Of a DNA stretch of 64,000 bases, positions 47,492-57,239 are shown piece by piece (the stretch's first letter is position 1; each line of letters opens with the position of its first letter). The notes under the pieces were generated by a model. The model did not search any database, was not told where the DNA came from, and saw only the letters and a list, made by a program, of their open reading frames with translations. The stretch spans positions 1 through 64,000 of the forward strand of contig NZ_JAIUJR010000006.1 in assembly GCF_020166335.1 (NCBI RefSeq), given 5' to 3'. The DNA is from Winogradskyella alexanderae (GTDB lineage: Bacteria > Bacteroidota > Bacteroidia > Flavobacteriales > Flavobacteriaceae). A program made the position numbers and the translations under genes.

Positions 47492-48433
47492 ATGCCGTTT
47501 TTTTCTGTCATAATACCACTATATAATAAAGAAGACTACATTTCTGAATGTCTTGAGAGTGCCTTAAATCAGACTTTTAAGGATTACGAAATTATCATTG
47601 TTAATGACGGCTCTACGGACAACAGCATAAAGTTGGTAGAGAATTTTAAATCGGATAAGATTAGGCTGTTTCATCAGGAAAATCAAGGTGCTAGTAAGGC
47701 AAGAAATAATGCCACAAATTTTTCAACAGGTAAATATTTAGCTTTCTTAGATGCAGACGATATCTGGAAAACTAACCATTTGGCTTGTCTTTATGAAAGC
47801 ATTAGTACTTTTAAAGACTGTGGAATTTACACTAACAATTATTTCATTAAGCACAGCAATTCTATAACTGCTCCTGCAAAATTCAATTTTAAATTCAATG
47901 GTGATAAACCTTTTATACTAGATGATTTTTTTAAAGCAAGTTTGCATGAAACGGTAGTCTGGACTTCGGCATGTTCAATTAAGAAGTCTAAGTTTATAGA
48001 TTACGGCATGTTTAATCCTGTTTATTTAAGCAGTCAAGATTTAGATATGTGGATAAGGATAGCCCTAAATGAAGCAGTGGTTTTTCACCCTAAGCGCACT
48101 ATGATTTACAATAAATCCATTGAAAATAGTCTTGGTAAAATAGAAGATAATGATGCACGCTTTATATTATTAAGTTCGTTTAAAAACAAAGAAAAAGAGA
48201 ACCCTAGTTTAAAAGCGTATTTAGATTTAAAGCGCTATGGTCTTGCATTACGAACCAAAATTAATGGTGAAGAAAAAATTCATTCAGAAACGGTAAAATT
48301 GATAGATATAAGAAATTTAAGTGTAAAACAAAAACTCCTTCTTAGAACACCTGCTTTCCTACTTATGATTATGAATAACATAAGACCTTATCTTATTAAA
48401 AATAGACTGTATCTAGCTATTTTTAAAAGCTAG
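47492..48433 (+). CDS. Family 2 glycosyltransferase
   Basis: The 313-residue protein has a GT-A fold with VNDGSTDNS (38-46), the NTP-metal site DAD at 87-89 (FLDADD) and WTSACSIKK, then a SSQDLDMWIRIAL block with the likely catalytic Asp. The last segment contains hydrophobic residues (LLRTPAFLLMIMNNI) suggesting membrane association. Its 3' end overlaps the convergent FdtA gene by 21 bases. Confidence 0.9.
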   Translation: MPFFSVIIPLYNKEDYISECLESALNQTFKDYEIIIVNDGSTDNSIKLVENFKSDKIRLFHQENQGASKARNNATNFSTGKYLAFLDADDIWKTNHLACLYESISTFKDCGIYTNNYFIKHSNSITAPAKFNFKFNGDKPFILDDFFKASLHETVVWTSACSIKKSKFIDYGMFNPVYLSSQDLDMWIRIALNEAVVFHPKRTMIYNKSIENSLGKIEDNDARFILLSSFKNKEKENPSLKAYLDLKRYGLALRTKINGEEKIHSETVKLIDIRNLSVKQKLLLRTPAFLLMIMNNIRPYLIKNRLYLAIFKS

Positions 48434-48823
48434 AAAGTCGTTAAAATTCCTGATATAATCATCCTCATTATATTGAGCTGATGCTAATACCAAGCAAACA
48501 CAACCAGAAGAGAAGTTGTCTATTTCCCGCCAGATACCTGGAACAATCAATAAGCCTTTATGAGGTTTATTTAAGTTTATTATTTTGGTGGTTTCCCCAT
48601 CCTTTAAATGCACATCAAAACTTCCAGAGAGTGGAATTAAAAGTTGATACAGTTCTTTGTGCGCATGTCCTCCCCTGAATGCATCAGAAGGTACATCGTA
48701 CAAGTAGTAAACACGCTCAATCGGAAAAGGTATAGTTGTACCTTCAATAACAGCAAGTAAACCTCTTTCGTCATGAACTCTGGGAATTTCAATCAGTTCG
48801 ACATTCTCTATTTTTGAATTCAT
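48413..48823 (-). CDS. FdtA/QdtA-like dTDP-sugar 3,4-ketoisomerase (cupin)
   Basis: From ATG at 48823 (MNSKIENVELIEIPR) the product has 136 residues; the frame extends to 48850 but would overlap the glycosyltransferase stop at 48826. The cupin motif RGGHAH at about 50-55 provides the two histidines that catalyse isomerisation of dTDP-4-keto-6-deoxyglucose to the 3-keto sugar. This makes 3-amino-3,6-dideoxyhexoses such as Fuc3N or Qui3N. The partner aminotransferase gene lies at 53695-54792. Confidence 0.85.
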   Translation of the reverse strand: MNSKIENVELIEIPRVHDERGLLAVIEGTTIPFPIERVYYLYDVPSDAFRGGHAHKELYQLLIPLSGSFDVHLKDGETTKIINLNKPHKGLLIVPGIWREIDNFSSGCVCLVLASAQYNEDDYIRNFNDFLAFKNS

Positions 48824-48825
48824 TT

Positions 48826-49920
48826 TTAGGATTCTAATAATTTTTGCCATTGCAAGGCTATATTCGACATGGCAAAAGTCATAACACTACTCCTTGCATT
48901 TTGCTTGCAGCTAAGATATAACTTTTCATCTTCTACAAATCTATTCAGACCTTTAGCTAATGTTAATTCATTATTGTTTTCTACCAATAATCCATTATGG
49001 CCATTTTCTAAAACACCGTCTTTATAATTATCATACATAACGCTAACCACGGGAATTCCGCAAGCTAGAGATTCCAATACGGTCATAGGAAAACCTTCAT
49101 AACGGCTACTCAACACTGTAAATCTCGAATTAACAATGTACTTAAATGGATTATCAGAAAAAGGCAGGACAATGACATGTTCTTTCAATTTTAAGTCAGA
49201 AATTAGGTTGAGTATATCTACTTTATCCTTGCCATCTCCCATTAGTATTAGCTTGATTGCCCTGTCTTTTAGAATAGACTGATTGTAAGATTCCACCAAT
49301 AGTTTTAAGTTTTTTTGTTCATCCTCAAAACGACCATACCACAGTACAAAATCAATTTGGTCTTTTAGCGTCTGTATTTTTAGTTTATCTAAATAATCAA
49401 AATCGATAGGGTTGTAAATGGTGTCTAAATTTTTAAAACCATAAGTACTAGCTACTTTGTTGGTAATTCCATTAGAGACGGAAACAATAGCTTTTGAACG
49501 CTTATACAGTAATTTAGTTAACCATTTTACTGGAGGGAAATACAAATCAATTGCATGATTATGTACAATATAAATTGTGGCTTTTGGATAGATTAAACCA
49601 GATAATATATGCTCAGAAAATAATTTAGTCCTAACCCTATGGTCTATGAGAATATCAATTTTTTTCTCAGTGATAAAACGCTTTAGCAAACGTAATCTGT
49701 TAAACCTACCTAATAAGGTATCTTTCTTCTCTTTTATTTCTCCAAGATTAAATAATTGGCCTTTATATGGATAGGAAATACTATTTAAAATTGTGACGAT
49801 GTACACCTGATAACCAAGATTGGCAAGCATGATAGATTGCAAGGATGCTACGCGGTCTGCTCCACCTTCACTGAGTGATCGGCAAACTATACATATTCTT
49901 TTTTTATGATTACTTTGCAT
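48826..49920 (-). CDS. Family 4 glycosyltransferase (GT-B fold)
   Basis: The 364-residue protein has the N-terminal start RICIVCRSLSEGGADRVA and the C-terminal signature of GT4 enzymes (RYEGFPMTVLESLACGIPVVS), with the donor-binding E in YEGFP and SLACG. It should transfer a nucleotide-sugar to a growing glycan. It is divergent from the next glycosyltransferase (25-base spacer) and is followed by the ketoisomerase gene. Confidence 0.9.
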   Translation of the reverse strand: MQSNHKKRICIVCRSLSEGGADRVASLQSIMLANLGYQVYIVTILNSISYPYKGQLFNLGEIKEKKDTLLGRFNRLRLLKRFITEKKIDILIDHRVRTKLFSEHILSGLIYPKATIYIVHNHAIDLYFPPVKWLTKLLYKRSKAIVSVSNGITNKVASTYGFKNLDTIYNPIDFDYLDKLKIQTLKDQIDFVLWYGRFEDEQKNLKLLVESYNQSILKDRAIKLILMGDGKDKVDILNLISDLKLKEHVIVLPFSDNPFKYIVNSRFTVLSSRYEGFPMTVLESLACGIPVVSVMYDNYKDGVLENGHNGLLVENNNELTLAKGLNRFVEDEKLYLSCKQNARSSVMTFAMSNIALQWQKLLES

Positions 49921-49945
49921 ATAAATTGGAAGGTAAAGATATTAA

Positions 49946-51094
49946 ATGAAAGTATTACTTTTTGGAGAATACAACAGAGCACAATGGAACATTAAGAAAG
50001 GGCTAGAAAATCTCGGTCACGAAGCCGTTGTGGTAAGTCTAAGGGATGGGTTTAAGAAAGTAGATGTTGATATTGAAATTAAGGATCATTTTACATCTTA
50101 TGCTCTTAAAAAAATCAGAAATCTTTTAATTAGACTTTTTGGTTTTGATATTTCAGCATGGAGTATTAAACGCCAGATTAAAGCCAAAAAAGATAAACTC
50201 TCAAACTTTGATATCGTTCAATTGGTAAATGAAGCACCATTCGATTTTAATAGGAAACACCAAAAGATAATCTTCGATTGGTTAAAAGATTGGAATAAAA
50301 CCATCTTTTTGTTGTCTTGCGGATTAGATTATCCCAGCGTAAAATATGCTTATGATAAGAAATTTAGATATTCCGTATTAACCCCATATTTTGAAGGCAA
50401 GGGAAGCAAAAGAGACTTCTCTCCTGCCTTAAGCTATATTTCTGAGGAGCATGTAGAATTTCATCATTATATCTTCAATCATATATCTGGTGTTATTTCA
50501 AATGATCTCGATTATCATTTACCATTAATAGGATATAAAAAATATCTTGGTATGATTCCGCATGCTATAGATACTTCTAAACTAAAATACCAAAGACCAG
50601 TCATAACGGATAAAGTTATTATTTTTCACGGCATTAATACCTTCAACTATTTTAAAAAAGGAAATGATATTTTTGATCAGGCATTACAAATAGTCGAGGA
50701 AAGGTACAGCACTAAAGCAGAGATTATAATTACGAAGAATTTACCCTATAAAGATTACATAAAAAGCTTTGACAAAGCGCATATCTTATTAGATCAGGTT
50801 TATGCTTATGACCAAGGTTTTAATGCCCTAGAAGCTATGGCCAAAGGTAAAGTTGTATTTACTGGCGCTGAAAAAGAATGGGAAGATTACTTTAATGTGG
50901 AAGGAGATACAATAGCCCTTAACGCTTTACCTGATCCGGTTTTAATCGCAAACAAACTCATTTGGTTGATTGAAAATCCCAAAAAAATAATAGAAATTTC
51001 TAAAAAGGCACGCAAGTTTGTTGAAGACCATCATAATTATGTAGCATGTGCAGACAAATATTTAGAAATTTGGAAAGAGGCCATTATGCATTAA
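49946..51094 (+). CDS. Glycosyltransferase, GT4-like C-terminal half
   Basis: The 382-residue protein begins MKVLLFGEYNRAQWNIKKGLENLGHEAVVVSL, typical of GT-B N-terminal domains. The C-terminal part carries ILLDQVYAYDQGFNALEAMAKGKVVFTG, comparable to the donor-binding EALA loop of GT4 enzymes. The middle (residues 90-200) is less conserved. It overlaps the convergent flippase gene by 11 bases. The product is predicted to be cytosolic and to add a sugar to the same polymer as its neighbours. Confidence 0.75.
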   Translation: MKVLLFGEYNRAQWNIKKGLENLGHEAVVVSLRDGFKKVDVDIEIKDHFTSYALKKIRNLLIRLFGFDISAWSIKRQIKAKKDKLSNFDIVQLVNEAPFDFNRKHQKIIFDWLKDWNKTIFLLSCGLDYPSVKYAYDKKFRYSVLTPYFEGKGSKRDFSPALSYISEEHVEFHHYIFNHISGVISNDLDYHLPLIGYKKYLGMIPHAIDTSKLKYQRPVITDKVIIFHGINTFNYFKKGNDIFDQALQIVEERYSTKAEIIITKNLPYKDYIKSFDKAHILLDQVYAYDQGFNALEAMAKGKVVFTGAEKEWEDYFNVEGDTIALNALPDPVLIANKLIWLIENPKKIIEISKKARKFVEDHHNYVACADKYLEIWKEAIMH

Positions 51095-52406
51095 TCTTAG
51101 ATTGTTTTCTGTAATACAGATGCACAAAAATTATAACCACGATTAGATATACAGCATATCTTACAAAGTGTGCAATTACAACCCCCTCCGTACCATAATT
51201 ATTTAAAAATAGCTTTGTTAAAACATAGAATAAGACAAGAGAAATCAATTCAGTAATAACAAAACTAGATACTAACTTTTTTGCCAAAAACTGATAGGCC
51301 AAAACTAACGCGCAAAGTCTAATGAAATCCCCTAACAGCTGCCACTTAAAAAGTGGTTCCATTCCCGTAAAATTCGGATAGATTAATTGAATAATATAGT
51401 TGCGCGATAAATAAACCAATAGCATACCGATAAAAAATATCGGTAGAATTGTTTTATAAATAGTAAGAACTTCTCGAGTAAATTCTAATCGACCATGGAT
51501 ACTTGCGAATCTCGGCAAAACATAAAGCGTAAAAAGGCCTGTTGCAAAAACCATGTAATTTTTTGAAATAAAGGTAATTGCAGTCCAATAGCCTGCTTCG
51601 TTGATATTTATTTCATCCGTAACTAAAGTTCGTATCTCTAATTCAATATAATTGATTAAAAAAGCTGAAATGAAGGACATTAAAGTAAAAGCCATAAGGT
51701 TTTTACGATAATCTAATTGAAGTTTAAAGTTCTTTAATTTTACATACTGTGTTAAGGTCTTTCCAAAAATAGCCACAAGAGTTATAAGCTGAATTATAGG
51801 TGCAATAACAATTGCAATTATTACACCTTGTAGATTATAGCTGTATAACCCAACTACCAAAATAACAGAAGCGATCAAATAACTAATAAGTTCAATTTTG
51901 GCATACTTCTTATAGTCGGATAATCCATTGACCACACCACTTATGACCCTGCTAAGAGCTATAAAAGGTACTATGATTGCCAATACCTTAAACACATAAG
52001 TAAACTCATTACTTTTGAACACATAGTTTGTAAAATAATCTGCCCCAACAAACAAAACCAAAGCAGAAATAATTGCGCCTAAAAGCAAAAAAACAGTCGC
52101 TGTAGAAAAAACTTTTGTAAGTTCTGGACGGTTGTTCTTAAATTCGGAAACATACTTTACCAGTCCACTAAAAGTACCAAGTGTTGAAGTACTTGAAAGC
52201 ATAGCGAGGATATTCCGAATCTGACCAATACTAGCGATACCAGCCTCTCCAACCGTTACGGCTAACAGTCTTTGAATTATAACAGAAACGATTAACCTTA
52301 TTGAAATAACAACAGCATTTAAAGAGGTTATCTTTAAAACAATGTTATTTCTAATAAAATCCGGAAATTTCAATATTACAGTATTAGCTTTCTTCGAGTC
52401 CTTCAT
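51084..52406 (-). CDS. Wzx-like oligosaccharide flippase (first of two paralogues in the order on the map)
   Basis: From ATG at 52406 (MKDSKKANTVILKF) the product has 440 residues; a frame from 52436 adds ten residues. It has about 12-14 hydrophobic spans of the polysaccharide-transport (MATE-like) superfamily and resembles WzxE-like translocases. The N-terminal region (KITSLNAVVISIRLIVSVIIQRLLAV) is parallel to the next flippase. It probably moves a lipid-linked glycan across the inner membrane. Its 5' end overlaps the upstream flippase gene by 23 bases. Confidence 0.85.
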   Translation of the reverse strand: MKDSKKANTVILKFPDFIRNNIVLKITSLNAVVISIRLIVSVIIQRLLAVTVGEAGIASIGQIRNILAMLSSTSTLGTFSGLVKYVSEFKNNRPELTKVFSTATVFLLLGAIISALVLFVGADYFTNYVFKSNEFTYVFKVLAIIVPFIALSRVISGVVNGLSDYKKYAKIELISYLIASVILVVGLYSYNLQGVIIAIVIAPIIQLITLVAIFGKTLTQYVKLKNFKLQLDYRKNLMAFTLMSFISAFLINYIELEIRTLVTDEININEAGYWTAITFISKNYMVFATGLFTLYVLPRFASIHGRLEFTREVLTIYKTILPIFFIGMLLVYLSRNYIIQLIYPNFTGMEPLFKWQLLGDFIRLCALVLAYQFLAKKLVSSFVITELISLVLFYVLTKLFLNNYGTEGVVIAHFVRYAVYLIVVIIFVHLYYRKQSKINA

Positions 52407-53694
52407 CTGACAAAACTCCAAACAAAGAACTACCAAAAATTAGCAATATAATTCCAAAATGCATAAAATAACTTAAACAATGGCCCATTACTGCTCCTAC
52501 AAGCCCGTAAGCATCAATAAGGTATATGCTTGAAAAGTATATAATTACAAATAGAAAAATCTCAATAACAATGAAATGTGCAAACATCTTTTTTGCCAAA
52601 AACTGATATGCAATAACCATAGATAATACCCTCATAAAATCCCCAAGGATCTGGTATCCAAATAAGTCTTCAACAGGTTGAAATTCCTCAGTAAATAGAA
52701 TGTTTACCAGTACAGATCTACTTAAGTAAATTATAAGCAAAATCAAACCAAAAACAGGTATTATAGTCTTGTAAAAACTGAGTACTTCCTTTCTAAATTC
52801 CTTCTTGGTTGTAATTTCAGAAAATCTTGGTAATATATACAATGCCATTAAGGAATTGATAAACATTAAATAATAGTCCGAAACTCTATTCATTGCTTGC
52901 CAATAACCAGCCTCTTTCAACCCTATTTCTGCGATAATGTAGTTTCTTATTATAATTAAAACCACTGGTATCGCTATTGAAGAAACTAATGCTATAAGCA
53001 TGTAAGGACTTAATCTATCAAGAATGGAAAAACTAAAATTAGTTATTTTAATTAAGTTTATAAGACTTTTTCGGTATAGAATACCAACTATAGATATTAG
53101 CAAATTAAGGGCTGGAGTAATTACCACCGCTACCAGTGCGCCATCAATATTGTCTTGCCATATCAGCAAAATGGTTACCAACAAACCAAGTATCTGCCCT
53201 ATTATATTAATAATGAATAGAATTTTATACTTTGAAAAACCATTCATTATTGAAAACACAAACATGTTTAGCGCATAAAATGGTAGGACAATAGCCAAAT
53301 ATTCAATTACATAGGTGTACTTATAATTGCCTTGAAAAATGAGACTGTTAATAAATTCCGCATTGTAATAACATAATAAGGCAAGGATCATTGAGGTAAA
53401 AAATCCAATATAAAATACTGTAGACAGGGTTTTGCTCAGTTCTCTGGCGTCATTTTTAAACTTATCAATATATTTTACAACTCCTTTATAAAGTCCAACT
53501 ATAGCTAGGGATTGGATCGCACTTAAAAAATTCCGCAAGTTACCAATTAATGCCATGCCTTCTGCACCGATAAAAACTGCGATAAACTTGGAAATTAAGA
53601 TTCCGGCAATAATCTTTATACTAATATTTGCCGTATTAAGACTTGCGGCCTTATTTAAGACTTCAGTGTTTATATAGTTGAATAATTTTTTCAA
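52384..53694 (-). CDS. Wzx-like oligosaccharide flippase (tandem paralogue)
   Basis: The 436-residue multispan protein has the same layout and superfamily as the neighbouring flippase. The first 80 residues share clear parallel blocks (SLNTANISIKIIAGILISKF against SLNAVVISIRLIVSVIIQRL). The gene is translationally coupled to the aminotransferase stop (0 bases) and overlaps the second flippase. Two flippases beside each other suggest either two exported glycans or a heterodimer. Confidence 0.88.
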   Translation of the reverse strand: MKKLFNYINTEVLNKAASLNTANISIKIIAGILISKFIAVFIGAEGMALIGNLRNFLSAIQSLAIVGLYKGVVKYIDKFKNDARELSKTLSTVFYIGFFTSMILALLCYYNAEFINSLIFQGNYKYTYVIEYLAIVLPFYALNMFVFSIMNGFSKYKILFIINIIGQILGLLVTILLIWQDNIDGALVAVVITPALNLLISIVGILYRKSLINLIKITNFSFSILDRLSPYMLIALVSSIAIPVVLIIIRNYIIAEIGLKEAGYWQAMNRVSDYYLMFINSLMALYILPRFSEITTKKEFRKEVLSFYKTIIPVFGLILLIIYLSRSVLVNILFTEEFQPVEDLFGYQILGDFMRVLSMVIAYQFLAKKMFAHFIVIEIFLFVIIYFSSIYLIDAYGLVGAVMGHCLSYFMHFGIILLIFGSSLFGVLSDEGLEES

Positions 53695-54792
53695 TTAGTA
53701 GGCATTTAGAACTTGGATAATGGCGTTCACTTCTTCTTTTGTCATTACTGGGCTTATAGGTAAACTAATTACGTTTTGATGAATCCTCTCTGTTATGGGT
53801 AAACTCAAAGTTGAATACTCTTTTAATGCTTCCTGCTTGTGAGGTGGTATTGGATAATGAATTAGCCAACCAATCTTATTATTATTTAAATACTGAGTAA
53901 ACGCTTCTCTGTTTTTGACCTCAACAATAAAAGCATAGAACACATGGTTTTTTGCACCACTATAATATGGAAGTTTCAGCTTAGGATTGGCAATTTCTTT
54001 TAAATAGCGCATTGCAATTTCTCTACGACGTTGATTGTCGTTGTCAAGTACTTTTAACTTTATAGATAAAAACGAAGCCTGTATACCATCTAATCTCGTA
54101 TTGTATCCTTTTAGGGCATTTTGATATTTTGCTGTGCATCCATAGTTGGACAACTTTCGAACCATATCATTTAGCTCTTTATCGTTTGTTGTTATAGCTC
54201 CTCCGTCACCTAGTGCTCCCAAATTTTTACTAGGATAAAAACTGAAAGCACTGGCATCTCCAAGGTTACCAGCTTTGCCATCTTCATTGTATGCACCGTG
54301 TGCCTGAGCTGCGTCTTCAATTAAAAAAATAGCTTTCGATTTGATAAGTGTTTTAATGGCACTAACGTCAGCTAATTGACCATAAAGATGAACCACAATT
54401 ATTGCTTTAATATCATCAGTTAGGTAAGGGCTTATGGTATCAGCAGTTATATTATAGGTTTTGGGGTCTGGTTCAACAAATATAGGTTCCAATCCAGCAT
54501 GAATAACAGAGAGTACAGTTGCAATAAAAGTATTAGCAGGAACTATAACTTTATCACCAATTTTTAACCTACCTATTTCAATATAACCTTTTAAGATTAA
54601 TGTCAAGGCATCTAGACCATTTCCAGTTCCTATACAATAGGATGTACCGCAATAGTCGCTAAATTCTTTTTCAAAACTAGAAACATTATTCCCAAGAATA
54701 TATTGAGCATTGCTAATATCATTGTCTAGTGAAGCATGAAACTGATTCTTGAATCTAGCGTTAATTTTATGTAGATCTAAAAAGGGTATCAT
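53695..54792 (-). CDS. DegT/DnrJ/EryC1/StrS family sugar aminotransferase (FdtB-like)
   Basis: The 365-residue PLP enzyme has the internal aldimine Lys189 (FYPSKNLGALGDGGA), the conserved PANTFIAT segment and VHLYGQ, all typical of the nucleotide-sugar aminotransferases. Paired with the FdtA-like ketoisomerase it probably converts the 3-keto sugar to a 3-amino-3,6-dideoxy sugar. It overlaps the GNAT gene by 4 bases and abuts the flippase gene. Confidence 0.88.
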   Translation of the reverse strand: MIPFLDLHKINARFKNQFHASLDNDISNAQYILGNNVSSFEKEFSDYCGTSYCIGTGNGLDALTLILKGYIEIGRLKIGDKVIVPANTFIATVLSVIHAGLEPIFVEPDPKTYNITADTISPYLTDDIKAIIVVHLYGQLADVSAIKTLIKSKAIFLIEDAAQAHGAYNEDGKAGNLGDASAFSFYPSKNLGALGDGGAITTNDKELNDMVRKLSNYGCTAKYQNALKGYNTRLDGIQASFLSIKLKVLDNDNQRRREIAMRYLKEIANPKLKLPYYSGAKNHVFYAFIVEVKNREAFTQYLNNNKIGWLIHYPIPPHKQEALKEYSTLSLPITERIHQNVISLPISPVMTKEEVNAIIQVLNAY

Positions 54793-55727
54793 ACTAATTT
54801 AATTTCATAATAATCCTGTTGGTACTCCTTACAACCCAACTCAATTTTTTGCCTCATTAGGCCTACGTTATAGCCTTCAGGATAGGCGTCATCCATAACA
54901 GTTCCCATTGAAAAATAACGTTTACCTTCTGTCTTGTATTTGTAAATTAATTCAATAAACAAATATTCCAATGCACGTTGGTTTTCGCCAAGATCATTCG
55001 TTGCACCGTATTGGGACTTTACAACATGGCCTTTGTCAAAAATAGTAATACCGGCTAGAATCTCTCCCTTTAAATAGATATTATACTGCTTTATCTGTTC
55101 AATGAATCTCGATTTTAAAAGGGTTATTTCATTCAAAGTATGCACAGGGCTAGTGTTATGTCTGGATTTTAAGCGCGGGATGAGCACACGATTCCAAAAA
55201 CTTTCGAAGCTACTTTCCTCTCTTATTTCAAAACCCTTAATATGGTTCTTACGGTAATGCTTAAGTTTTGTTTTATGAATATTCAAGGGTAAACTATAGT
55301 CTATCGCCAGGACCTTATTGCTATGGTACAAAATAGAACTAATACCTTGAAGATAATTTGTTACCCGCTTTGAGTTGGCTGATTGATAAATGACGGGTAA
55401 ACTTCTTATCTTCAGATATTCAATTTCAAATTCAATTAAGTAATCTCGTAATGCAATGAATATTGAATCTATACTATAATTGCTTTCTAGAAAAAGGCCA
55501 CCATAGGTTAAACCTTGATGTGAATAAAGGGTGTTGTCTTTAAGATTGGCAGGAAGCAACCCAATTAGGCTATTTCCCATATAAATCATTAATGAAAAAT
55601 CTTCAAATCTATCACTATGATAGTCCATAAAATTCCTTTTGAACAAAAAGGTCATCTCTGGTGATGAATCCACAAAGTCATCCCAAATTTCAATATCGTT
55701 AGTGCTATATTTCTTAATCTGTATAAT
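54789..55727 (-). CDS. FemAB/GNAT-like transferase with non-ATG start
   Basis: No ATG opens this frame: an in-frame stop precedes the region, and the first usable start codon of the common kind is GTG at 55673, which would give 294 residues. The 15-18 codons before it code for a plausible natural N-terminus (IQIKKYSTNDIEIWDDF), so the start is probably ATT at 55727 or 55718 or ATA at 55724. The C-terminal half (KSQYGATNDLGENQRALEYLFIELI) and GNAT-like (FemAB) shape suggest an acyl or aminoacyl transfer to the amino sugar made by the neighbours. ATG-less initiation is inferred, not shown. Confidence 0.65.
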   Translation of the reverse strand: MIQIKKYSTNDIEIWDDFVDSSPEMTFLFKRNFMDYHSDRFEDFSLMIYMGNSLIGLLPANLKDNTLYSHQGLTYGGLFLESNYSIDSIFIALRDYLIEFEIEYLKIRSLPVIYQSANSKRVTNYLQGISSILYHSNKVLAIDYSLPLNIHKTKLKHYRKNHIKGFEIREESSFESFWNRVLIPRLKSRHNTSPVHTLNEITLLKSRFIEQIKQYNIYLKGEILAGITIFDKGHVVKSQYGATNDLGENQRALEYLFIELIYKYKTEGKRYFSMGTVMDDAYPEGYNVGLMRQKIELGCKEYQQDYYEIKLV

Positions 55728-55754
55728 AAACCTAGTTTTACATGGACAAATAAA

Positions 55755-57239
55755 TCATTTATCTTTTGTAGTTACATTGCCGTTATGATCAATCGCTTCA
55801 ATTACGTCTTTATTCCCAAAGCTGTTCAATCTTAGGTTGTAACTAATGTCTTCTTCCATATGATCTAAATACTTTTCATTTTTGCTTAAAGACGCAAATA
55901 AAACCCTAAATACATTAACATTAGATTCAAGGTCCTTATCAAACCCTTCTTCAAGATGACCAGTCCATTTTATTGCTGCAATATTCGAAAAAATAGAATT
56001 GATCAATTCTGGTTTTTCATTACTATAAAGGTCATTAAAACTTCTTAAGCCAACCCATCCGCCATGATCTGCTAGAATGATAATTATTCCATTTCCATCC
56101 TTTTCAGATATATAATTAATAATGTCCTTCAACCAAATATTAACTTCTTCAATTCTGCTCAGATAGCGATCGCGTTCTTTCAAGACAGATTCATCTGTTT
56201 TAAAAAATGCTACATGGTGGGGCATTAGCTTTTCGATGAAGAAAAATTTTGGAGTGCTGTCCAACGGTTTATATACGGCTTTAAAGTCTTTGTAGACGTC
56301 TCTCACTTCATTTCCGCCTTTGGTCAAGTGCGAAAAATCATCTTTTTCTATATTATAATAATCGAAAATTTCTTGTTTCTTGTTTTGCTGAAAGTATTCA
56401 TCCTCAGCTATAAAATAGGTCTCGTAACCATTGGAATTAAAAATAGATGCAACAGGATTATGTTTTGTTATAACTTCTCTTCCATTCGCAAACTCTATTT
56501 TAGGAAATATCATATCGGCATATTTATGTTGCTTCATTGCAAATAATGATGCATTGGAGGTTAAACTTGCAGGATAATTACTCCTAAAATTATCATATAC
56601 TTTAAATCCATTTACATCTAACCAATCATAAAGATCACTTTTGTAATTATACGGAGACGATTGCATCATTTTCTTAGAGACATACCCATCTGGTTGAATC
56701 ATATAAACATTTGGGAAGGACTTAAATTTTACATTTTCAATATCATCTGGCTGTTCTAACCATATATCGCGTTTGATGTCTTCATAAATATTAACTGACA
56801 TTCTCACAAAAGACAAGCAAGAAAATAACAATAGCACTACAACCATTTTTTTATAATGCTTTCTTGGGTTAAATGGTAAAACAAATCCAATAACAGCCAT
56901 ACCAACAAGGAGTGCAATGCGTTTTAATGTTGAGTTAAAATAAGTTTGGCTTAAAAAAATGATAACAGCTAGTGTAATTAACCAAAACAGCACATGCTTT
57001 TGCTTTGATTTAAACCTTCCAATTCTTCTAAAAACAAAAAAGTAAATACCATATAACAGTAGGACAAACCCAAAAATAAAAGCGGAAAAAAATAACAGAT
57101 GAGATAATGAATTTACTGCCCAATAGTTGTTAGAAACATAGAATAAAACTGGTGTTATTGCTATTGCAAGAAAGGTTAGTAATGGTGCTTCCTTTTCACT
57201 AGATATAAAATCTTGAATTTTGTCTCGTAAACTACTCAA
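55755..57239 (-). CDS. Membrane-anchored alkaline-phosphatase-superfamily enzyme (sulfatase/LTA-synthase-like)
   Basis: The 494-residue protein has about five transmembrane segments (residues 19-148) and a C-terminal hydrolase domain. Metal-binding motifs are DGYVSKKMM at about 185, a Ser/Thr-rich block SNYPASLTSNAS (candidate nucleophile), MPHHVAFF and ILADHGGWVG. The layout is that of lipoteichoic-acid synthases and phosphoethanolamine transferases, so modification of a lipid-linked glycan by a phosphate group is likely. It overlaps the methyltransferase gene by 8 bases. Confidence 0.8.
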   Translation of the reverse strand: MSSLRDKIQDFISSEKEAPLLTFLAIAITPVLFYVSNNYWAVNSLSHLLFFSAFIFGFVLLLYGIYFFVFRRIGRFKSKQKHVLFWLITLAVIIFLSQTYFNSTLKRIALLVGMAVIGFVLPFNPRKHYKKMVVVLLLFSCLSFVRMSVNIYEDIKRDIWLEQPDDIENVKFKSFPNVYMIQPDGYVSKKMMQSSPYNYKSDLYDWLDVNGFKVYDNFRSNYPASLTSNASLFAMKQHKYADMIFPKIEFANGREVITKHNPVASIFNSNGYETYFIAEDEYFQQNKKQEIFDYYNIEKDDFSHLTKGGNEVRDVYKDFKAVYKPLDSTPKFFFIEKLMPHHVAFFKTDESVLKERDRYLSRIEEVNIWLKDIINYISEKDGNGIIIILADHGGWVGLRSFNDLYSNEKPELINSIFSNIAAIKWTGHLEEGFDKDLESNVNVFRVLFASLSKNEKYLDHMEEDISYNLRLNSFGNKDVIEAIDHNGNVTTKDK

